Assembly: GCA_021158105.1 (NCBI GenBank)
Contig: JAGGVH010000016.1
Location: 1 to 49,023 of the forward strand
DNA from: Microcaldota archaeon
Lineage (GTDB): Archaea > Micrarchaeota > Micrarchaeia > Anstonellales > JAGGVH01
DNA: 49,023 nucleotides
Direction: 5' to 3'
The translations under genes were made by a program, and so were the position numbers. This document shows, one piece after another, positions 43,385-49,023 of this stretch (positions within the stretch are counted from its first letter, which is position 1; the number at the start of each line of letters is the position of its first letter). A model generated the notes under the pieces. The model saw nothing but the letters and a program-made list of their open reading frames with translations, ran no database searches and was not told the DNA's origin.

Positions 43385-43405
43385 ACCAAACCATAATTTT
43401 ATTTT

Positions 43406-44092
43406 TTAACTTTGGAATTCTTCCTCAATCTCAGGTTTAGGTGGCGAACGATAAAATATCATCTTAACCCCGGCCTTTAGTATCAGATATAACATTATCA
43501 ATACTGTGATAAGCAAAATCGTCCTGTAAACATCATACGATTCTGATACAACAGTTATCTCACCATCATCATCTGCAACTGATATCAGGTCAAACGTTGC
43601 AACATTATCTTTAAACGATTTGGCATACTGTGCAGACGATATACTATACGGAAAAATGATTTTATAGATAAATGTTGCATTCTTAAGCTTAAGGTCTCTT
43701 ATAAAGTTAGATGACGAACTAATCTGTGACCCCCCTGGTATGACTGGATAAATCTGCGGCAACGTATTAACAATAACTGTTGACTTTCTAAGTATGAGCC
43801 AGTCAAAACCATTAGTATAATTATAAAACCTGCCGTTCTGGAAATCTCGTTCATAAACAACAGTCATCCCATCAACATAGCATTGGTTCTTGCATGAATC
43901 ATTAAGCTGTTTGATAAATTCCTCTTTAGTAATAGAACTATTGTCATACAAACTAGAATAATCTATAAACAGTTTGACATGTGACGACCCGTCAACATTG
44001 ATTTCCTGTTGTAAAGTATAGTCAACTGCAAAAATTAATGAACTGGACAATGATAACAAAAACAATATTAATAACACTCTTATCATGCCCAT
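43406..44092 (-). CDS. Secreted protein with C-terminal membrane anchor
   Basis: The 228-aa protein has an N-terminal signal peptide (MIRVLLILFLLSLSSSLIFA) and a beta-rich exported region of about 160 residues with four N-x-S/T sites and two close cysteines. A single TM helix (TILLITVLIMLYLILKAGVKMIF) and a short charged tail follow. The family is not recognised. I start at ATG 44092, with GGTG 5 nt before it. It is the last gene of the surface cluster, just downstream of the PrsW-like protease gene. Confidence 0.65.
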   Translation of the reverse strand: MGMIRVLLILFLLSLSSSLIFAVDYTLQQEINVDGSSHVKLFIDYSSLYDNSSITKEEFIKQLNDSCKNQCYVDGMTVVYERDFQNGRFYNYTNGFDWLILRKSTVIVNTLPQIYPVIPGGSQISSSSNFIRDLKLKNATFIYKIIFPYSISSAQYAKSFKDNVATFDLISVADDDGEITVVSESYDVYRTILLITVLIMLYLILKAGVKMIFYRSPPKPEIEEEFQS

Positions 44093-44118
44093 CACATCAC
44101 CACAAATTTCAATATATG

Positions 44119-45048
44119 TTAATATTTATAAACATTTGTGTATCTTGATGACTGGCTCCTTGCAACTTCTAAAAGTTTAAGCAGCACGATTAGTGATGCG
44201 ACCCCTACAATGATTTCCTTAGCATAAATGTTCTGGAATGCAACTGCTAAATAATTGAAGATGCTATGGAATATGATTGCAGCAATCAACCCATTCCTCG
44301 GCGATGAAAACAACTTCTTCTCAAACCCCAGTATGGTCATCATGACAAACAACCCGTGCGCTGTAGCAGTTATGTATGTCCTGTTAAGTATGATGCTGAC
44401 CCACGCACCCACACCGAGAGACAACGGACTTGCGATGACTGAGAAATAGATCAAGTTCTCAATAAAACTAAACCCTGCACCGATCGCAAACGCGGTGGTT
44501 ATTATTGATGGATAACCTTTAATCAACAACCCCTTGTTTTTGAATAATAAAACTGATAAATATTTTAACACCTCTTCAACCACTGGAGTGATTATTATCA
44601 CCATCAGAAAGTTTAATGGTAACAATACATATATACTCTGGTTGACAAGAAATGATAATATGCATGCCATTGCACCAATAGTTACCAGTTTGCCCACTCC
44701 CCTGAATATGTCATTGTTCATAAAAGCAAAGATTAATGATGAAAACAATAACGTAAAAACAGGAAACAGTGATGACAACAGTGAGATGATAAAAAGTTTA
44801 ATCCACATGTCATTAACACCTGGCAAAGTCATTAAATAATACGCCACACCAAATACCACAATTAAAATAGATAAAAGGCCCACCCATCTAAAATCCTTAA
44901 ACGGGCGGTTAACTTTAAACTTATCTTTAAGGACAAGTTTTACAATGGTTATGGTTGTCAGTAGATAAAAGAATATCAGCATGACCATTTCAATGAACGC
45001 CAACACCTGATCAATGTCCTGCCCGATGTTTCCAGCCTGGTTATACAT
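44119..45048 (-). CDS. PrsW-family intramembrane protease
   Basis: The protein is 309 aa from ATG 45048 (GGTG 5 nt upstream; the ORF-track start overlaps the previous gene). It has eight to nine TM helices with the PrsW motifs: TPVVEEVLKYL (EExxK), GAGFSFIENLIYF (FxxxE), ATAHGLF and IIFHSIFNYLAV. PrsW proteins cleave membrane-anchored regulators in bacteria. Here the neighbours are pilin-like proteins, so a role in processing surface proteins or anti-sigma-like factors is possible but unproven. Confidence 0.85.
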   Translation of the reverse strand: MYNQAGNIGQDIDQVLAFIEMVMLIFFYLLTTITIVKLVLKDKFKVNRPFKDFRWVGLLSILIVVFGVAYYLMTLPGVNDMWIKLFIISLLSSLFPVFTLLFSSLIFAFMNNDIFRGVGKLVTIGAMACILSFLVNQSIYVLLPLNFLMVIIITPVVEEVLKYLSVLLFKNKGLLIKGYPSIITTAFAIGAGFSFIENLIYFSVIASPLSLGVGAWVSIILNRTYITATAHGLFVMMTILGFEKKLFSSPRNGLIAAIIFHSIFNYLAVAFQNIYAKEIIVGVASLIVLLKLLEVARSQSSRYTNVYKY

Positions 45049-45059
45049 TGCAACACCTT

Positions 45060-45425
45060 CTATTTCCATACATAATATCTAACCTTTTTAAAAGGAAACC
45101 CTGGCACCCTGCGCGTGATTGAGACGACATTCGTACCCTTATGATAATGTGATGATGGGCAAGTGTTATACAGTTCAATGCCCTCGCCGTCATACTCTGC
45201 ACTGATACAATATCCACTGTCTTTTGTTAAACTGCTCATCACATCTTTTGCATCCTCAGTAACATCATAACTCCCTGTAACTTTATAAATCGTCTCAGCA
45301 AAATCGTTCGCAATCTGATACTCATACAACGTCGTATCAACTTTATAGGTGTTGGCAGTCAAAAGCAAAAAGCCTATCAACACAGACGCAAACATTAAAG
45401 AAAACACACTTTCCCAACTCATCAT
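45060..45425 (-). CDS. Pilin-like secreted protein (small)
   Basis: The protein is 121 aa from ATG 45425. Its N-terminus MMSWESVFSLMFASVLIGFLLL looks like a class III signal whose charged part is nearly absent, with SxE then a hydrophobic helix. The exported part is short, with two cysteines. It lies 22 bp after the next pilin-like gene and is followed by prsW. The start codon is uncertain (two adjacent ATGs, or a GTG 9 nt earlier). Family not recognised beyond the pilin-like helix. Confidence 0.6.
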   Translation of the reverse strand: MMSWESVFSLMFASVLIGFLLLTANTYKVDTTLYEYQIANDFAETIYKVTGSYDVTEDAKDVMSSLTKDSGYCISAEYDGEGIELYNTCPSSHYHKGTNVVSITRRVPGFPFKKVRYYVWK

Positions 45426-45447
45426 CCTAACCACTCACACATGGACA

Positions 45448-45879
45448 TTAATCATCCACACACACTATCAACTTGGCAATAGACCTATTCATCACGCCAT
45501 ACCGCGTAATACACACCCTGTCATCATCAAAATCAAGATCGCACTGGATGTCACCGAGTTTGCCAGAACATAATGTAACATTTTTGTATTTCAACTTTGA
45601 AATCACTTTATCATACTCATTCTTATCCAATATCTTATGATCATTAAAACTACAATCATCATATGACCCAAACTTTATCAGATGGTCTGCAATTTCCAAT
45701 GCCCAGTTGTATTTTGAAACTGTCTTCATCCTAACCTCTGTCCTGTATGTAACATTAACCAATACAGTTATACATAAATAAAGTATCATTACAATGCCAA
45801 GCATGAAAATCATTAGATCAAACGAAATCATGCCGACCATACCTTTCAAACTTTGCTTTTTATTATTACCACGGCTCAC
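45448..45879 (-). CDS. Pilin-like secreted protein with class III-like signal
   Basis: I start at GTG 45879 (143 aa) because GGTG ends 6 nt before it. An ATG 18 nt upstream is the alternative. The N-terminus SRGNNKKQSLKGMVGMISFDLMIFMLGIVMILY has basic residues, a glycine, then xxSxD and a long hydrophobic helix, like a class III signal with Asp in place of Glu. The C-terminal part has four cysteines (DDCSF, TLCSG, IQCDL, RVCITR). It overlaps the preceding gene by 14 bp. Confidence 0.6.
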   Translation of the reverse strand: MSRGNNKKQSLKGMVGMISFDLMIFMLGIVMILYLCITVLVNVTYRTEVRMKTVSKYNWALEIADHLIKFGSYDDCSFNDHKILDKNEYDKVISKLKYKNVTLCSGKLGDIQCDLDFDDDRVCITRYGVMNRSIAKLIVCVDD

Positions 45880-46237
45880 GCTCTCCACCTTGCCCATTAT
45901 CATACAACACCTTGGAATTAATAATCGGTACTGTAGCACTATTATACGAAACATTAGTAACAAGTTCGTTCCCAAACACTGGAGTCGTCCCCGGATACTT
46001 GTTTACTTTCTTGCCACCATAGTACAAATCAGAATATTTGGCCTTGAAATCATAATGTTCTGACAGGTAAACACTGTCATACCATGCATACATTGCATCC
46101 CTTGTGCGGTTTGCTGAATGAACGATGTTGCTCAACATGTCGTGCGACGCTGACAATATCATCAGTATTATGGTTAGCGCAACAAACGTAGCATACAACA
46201 TTTCAAGGGACAGTTGGCCTCTCGTCATATCTCCCAT
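45866..46237 (-). CDS. Type IV pilin-like protein
   Basis: The 123-aa protein has a canonical class III signal, MGDMTRGQLSLEMLYATFVALTIILMIL, with predicted cleavage at RG|QLSLE. The exported domain is small and Tyr-rich. GGTG lies 5 nt before the ATG. It is the second gene of a run of secreted proteins transcribed leftward and overlaps the next gene by 14 bp. Confidence 0.75.
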   Translation of the reverse strand: MGDMTRGQLSLEMLYATFVALTIILMILSASHDMLSNIVHSANRTRDAMYAWYDSVYLSEHYDFKAKYSDLYYGGKKVNKYPGTTPVFGNELVTNVSYNSATVPIINSKVLYDNGQGGEREPW

Positions 46238-46255
46238 TTACCCACCAATTTGCTA

Positions 46256-47275
46256 TTACTTTGTATACAAAGATATTATATCATTCACACTCAAAAGTCT
46301 GCCTACCACTGTGGAATTATCATCATTTCCAAACTCATGAAACACTTGGTCCCATGTAACATCACCATTACTGCCTATAACCTTTGAAAATGTAAACTCC
46401 TTGTTTACTGGAACATAACCCCCACTCATTGAACCCGTTTTTTTATCATACACAATAACACCAAACGGTTTGTCAAACGTTACGTTCGCAGAATATACTG
46501 TACTTTCGTCAGGACTGGTTTCCAATAACGGCTTATTATACCCTTCCCCAGAGAGTGATTTAATATTAATGTTGCTATCACACGACGACGTCCATGTGAG
46601 TTTTCTAAAATCAAACCCAGTCAATATAAACGGTTTACAATCTCTAATATTGACAGCATTGTAAACTGTATCAAAGTTTACATTGCCACTTAACATACTG
46701 CGCATTGAACCTAATGATGACATACAACCTTTAAAATCATCAGAATCATTTGTGCACACATAAACAACTGTATAATCGTTATCACCCAACCGTGCAATCT
46801 CATCAGCAAACAACATTAATGTGACCCCGCGTTTTAGGTCAGGTTTTATGTCAGGAACTACTGAGTAATTCATGACTGCATGGTGGTCTTCATCAACAGT
46901 GCACATCGCATTCTCGCAAGGGTCAAAAGGCAAAGAATCTAACAATGGACAGACTGTCCCAGTTATAACACCAGACGTGCCGCCTGTTAACACGCCAAGC
47001 CCTGCCTGGACAGCAGGATCGCATGCACAGTCCTTAACACAATACGTCGTCCTTAAAACCCACATAATATACCCGACCCACATCCCCTGTTCAACTATAC
47101 TGCCAAGGTTATGCTTGGCATCGAGCGTTTCATAATACATCTTCTCAGACAACAATGCTCTTGAATACTCTTGGGCATGATACATTTGTGAATATGTATA
47201 AAGAGCAAGCATGACTGCTGATGAAAACACCATCACTAAGACAAAAGAAAGAAAACCTTTCCTGTTGGATAACAT
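46256..47275 (-). CDS. Large pilin-like secreted protein
   Basis: I start at ATG 47275 (339 aa); a GTG six codons upstream is possible. The N-terminus MLSNRKGFLSFVLVMVFSSAVMLALY matches the class III pattern up to the glycine, then FLSF without Glu, so it may be a minor pilin with an atypical signal. The exported domain has several cysteine pairs (YCVKDCACD, CENAMC), suggesting disulfides. A TATA-like ttaaatatttaa lies about 50 nt upstream. First gene of the pilin run. Confidence 0.65.
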   Translation of the reverse strand: MLSNRKGFLSFVLVMVFSSAVMLALYTYSQMYHAQEYSRALLSEKMYYETLDAKHNLGSIVEQGMWVGYIMWVLRTTYCVKDCACDPAVQAGLGVLTGGTSGVITGTVCPLLDSLPFDPCENAMCTVDEDHHAVMNYSVVPDIKPDLKRGVTLMLFADEIARLGDNDYTVVYVCTNDSDDFKGCMSSLGSMRSMLSGNVNFDTVYNAVNIRDCKPFILTGFDFRKLTWTSSCDSNINIKSLSGEGYNKPLLETSPDESTVYSANVTFDKPFGVIVYDKKTGSMSGGYVPVNKEFTFSKVIGSNGDVTWDQVFHEFGNDDNSTVVGRLLSVNDIISLYTK

Positions 47276-47376
47276 CCCTTTTATGTGCCCCACACAACAA
47301 GATAACCAGAAAAGAGTTAAATATTTAACGCAAGAACTATGATTAAAAGCATCAAATCATAAAAATTATAAACCGT

Positions 47377-47850
47377 TTAATGCAATTGGATCTCCTTTGC
47401 AATATTATACTGGTTGAACGTTATAAATTTCACACCTTTCTTAGGTATGTTGGCATAATCAGTCTTATTCCTTATAGCCATAAGATATTTCTGGATAGTG
47501 TTATAATCCTTTGTCTTCTTAACAATAATGTCAAAATAACCTCCTTTCTGCACTAGATTGACAATCAACGGTTCAGTTATTGGAAGATTAAACTGTTTAC
47601 AAAATTTAAGAAAATCTCTTGCCATGATACCGCTCATTGCAATGGGCTTTCCCCCTTTCCTGATTTCTATGTCCAAGTAAATCAGTTTCATAAGGTCAAC
47701 ACTGGGGTCGCCATAAAACTGCAAATAACTTAATGTCTCCTTATTGCGTATTGGCCGGATAATAATTTCAATTTTTGATCCTTTTTTTATGGGCTCCATT
47801 ACATTTAACAACATAGAATTAAAATTTTCTATTGCCCCGTAATTATCCAT
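47377..47850 (-). CDS. Hypothetical soluble protein
   Basis: This 157-aa protein has no signal peptide or TM helix and no family I recognise. It is mixed alpha/beta with a basic C-terminal half (FDIIVKKTKDYNTIQKYLMAIRNK). Its start overlaps the upstream secreted gene by 8 bp, with GAGGG 6 nt before the ATG, so the two are co-translated. It may be a cytoplasmic partner of the surface cluster. Confidence 0.55.
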   Translation of the reverse strand: MDNYGAIENFNSMLLNVMEPIKKGSKIEIIIRPIRNKETLSYLQFYGDPSVDLMKLIYLDIEIRKGGKPIAMSGIMARDFLKFCKQFNLPITEPLIVNLVQKGGYFDIIVKKTKDYNTIQKYLMAIRNKTDYANIPKKGVKFITFNQYNIAKEIQLH

Positions 47851-48685
47851 ACGTTTCCCTCACATAATTATGAACCCTAAACATTAAAATCCTTTCTTTA
47901 CTGTTGTCATACACCTTCTGCCCTAATTCTTCTAATGATTCTGTTGGGTATTTTGCATAATATGCTTTCAAACCATACAGATACGCCATTTTTGCACTGT
48001 CCCAGTCATACGTTGGAACACCGCAAATGTTCCACCTAGAAATCAAAGGATTAATACCAAGATTCCTCTCAGCCGAATGGACGAATGTCACTGCATCAAC
48101 ATAATCTTTAAACTCATATGATGTATTAAAATGATATGTTGTGTTAACAATCATGTTAATCCTTTTTGTAGTATTAGCATAATCAACCATTGCATCGAGA
48201 AACTCCCAACGCAGTGCCAACATTACTGGCCTGCAATTGATTTCGCTGTGGAAACATACATTCCTGCACGACTGCTCATCATAACACCATGACTTGTAAA
48301 GCCCTAAAAATTTGATACATTTATCATAATATGTATCATTTGCCATAGAAGATTTAAACTTGTTAAACTGCTCTAACGACTCATTTAAAAGCGAAGATGC
48401 ATTGTCAGAAGTTAGCCCATAATAACAAACCAATACCTTTTTTATAACATTCTTGTCAGTTATAATTTCAGGCGTATCATACTTACCACTAGTTATTATC
48501 ATGTGGGGCTCATTGGAAATAGAAACTACATAATATTGTTCACCACAGTTAACATTTGACAACGAATAATACTGCTCGTTACCTATATGATGATACACAA
48601 AATGTTCTATCTGAAACATGTCAAGTGGATGCACTAGAACTGTTGACATTAAAATGAATAGGATAATCATATGATTGTTAGCCAT
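47843..48685 (-). CDS. Secreted protein, uncharacterised
   Basis: The 280-aa protein starts with a hydrophobic signal (MANNHMIILFILMSTVLVHPLD). The mature part has six N-x-S/T sites and paired cysteines (SWCYDEQSCRNVCFHSEINC), so it is probably glycosylated and disulfide-bonded outside the cell. The fold is not recognised. It is leaderless: a tatttaaaaata box is centred about 26 nt before the ATG. It probably heads an operon with the next gene. Confidence 0.65.
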   Translation of the reverse strand: MANNHMIILFILMSTVLVHPLDMFQIEHFVYHHIGNEQYYSLSNVNCGEQYYVVSISNEPHMIITSGKYDTPEIITDKNVIKKVLVCYYGLTSDNASSLLNESLEQFNKFKSSMANDTYYDKCIKFLGLYKSWCYDEQSCRNVCFHSEINCRPVMLALRWEFLDAMVDYANTTKRINMIVNTTYHFNTSYEFKDYVDAVTFVHSAERNLGINPLISRWNICGVPTYDWDSAKMAYLYGLKAYYAKYPTESLEELGQKVYDNSKERILMFRVHNYVRETYG

Positions 48686-48777
48686 GACATATAATAATTT
48701 TTCAATATTTAAAAATATATAGGTAAACTATAAAGTAACCCGCGAAAAATTTCATACAAAATATATAATAAGTTAAA

Positions 48778-48890
48778 GGCACCTTGTGAGGTGAACGAAA
48801 CCGAACAGAGCAGAGTTGGAAACTGAAGTTTGAGTCAAAACGAGCAAAGCAGAACTGTTTATCCGCTGTTAGTTTCAATAAGCGAGTGGG
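48778..48890 (+). ncRNA. Candidate structured non-coding RNA
   Basis: This 113-bp stretch is richer in G and C than the AT-rich DNA around it and has no convincing frame. A TATA-like aaaatatata lies about 20-25 nt before it on the plus strand. It starts with the hairpin CACCT-TGTG-AGGTG. It then contains a 39-bp tandem similarity (CGAACAGAGCAGAGTTG against CGAGCAAAGCAGAACTG). It does not match tRNA, and I cannot fit it to RNase P or SRP RNA. Strand is inferred from the promoter. Confidence 0.3.
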
Positions 48891-49023
48891 CTAAATATAC
48901 ACTTCAATGAAATCTCCTTTCATTCCAGAAGCAAGATATTTAATTCCATTAATCTTAAATTGTTTTTTGGAAAGTTTATGATTATGTCCTCCAATAATAA
49001 TTTTAGGTTTTATTCTTTCAATA
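48891..49023 (-). CDS. Metallophosphoesterase, C-terminal fragment
   Basis: An open frame enters from the right edge and ends at TAG 48891. It reads PKIIIGGHNHKLSKKQF, then KYLASGMKGDFIEVYI. GGHNH is the last metal-binding motif of calcineurin-like phosphoesterases, and the short following beta strands are typical. The ORF track misses it because the start lies outside the window. Confidence 0.7.
   Translation of the reverse strand, partial: IERIKPKIIIGGHNHKLSKKQFKINGIKYLASGMKGDFIEVYI

Overview
The window is archaeal, AT-rich and densely coded. The evidence is an archaeal RNA polymerase operon with split subunits (A'/A'' and B'/B''), a thermosome, a NOP5-type Nop protein, aRF1, EF-2 with the diphthamide-loop histidine, ABCE1, tRNA genes with introns at the archaeal position, and archaeal signals throughout. 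Two start types recur: leaderless genes with a TATA-like box centred about 26-27 nt before the ATG, and internal operon genes with GGTG ending 5-6 nt before the start. Class III (archaellin/pilin-type) signal peptides, VirB2-like small pilins and polybasic membrane proteins resemble DPANN-type genomes, but I cannot name a lineage from sequence alone.

Layout. 1-8.9 kb: the end of glyA, CYTH, a phosphoesterase, a NOP5 without its N-terminal domain, small membrane and Ig-like proteins, TraB, enolase, thermosome and thiI. 9-10.3 kb: an orphan 433-aa gene. 10.4-19.7 kb (minus strand): the operon rpoH-rpoB''-rpoB'-rpoA'-rpoA''-rpl30e-nusA-rps12-rps7, followed by an intron-containing tRNA-Gly(UCC). 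19.9-23.3 kb: an MBL hydrolase, a Cys-rich lipoprotein, small membrane genes, an intron-containing tRNA-Ala(CGC) and an MscS-type TM protein. 23.5-25.9 kb: inositol-phosphate synthase, a CDP-alcohol transferase and a HAD phosphatase, a likely archaetidylinositol operon. 25.9-31.8 kb: a DUF4268-like nuclease-fold protein divergent from a winged-helix protein, ABCE1, a GT-C glycosyltransferase and a pilin-like protein.

31.8-38.5 kb is accessory and is the most unusual part. Three dissimilar archaeal AAA-type ATPase genes lie in a row. Each is bracketed by its own pair of direct repeats (69 bp at 65/69, 58 bp at 58/58, 52 bp at 51/52). The three repeat families differ in sequence but share one architecture: two modules spaced exactly 32 bp apart. 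The upstream copy sits against or includes the gene's TATA box and the downstream copy abuts its stop codon. Next come a tandem pair of VirB2-like pilins and an AbiEi/AbiEii-like toxin-antitoxin pair.

38.5-43.4 kb: aRF1, interrupted exactly after GGQ by a 455-aa LAGLIDADG intein, divergent from EF-2. 43.4-48.7 kb (minus strand): a cell-surface cluster of secreted proteins with class III-like N-termini and a PrsW-like membrane protease. 48.8-49.0 kb: a possible non-coding RNA and the end of a second phosphoesterase.
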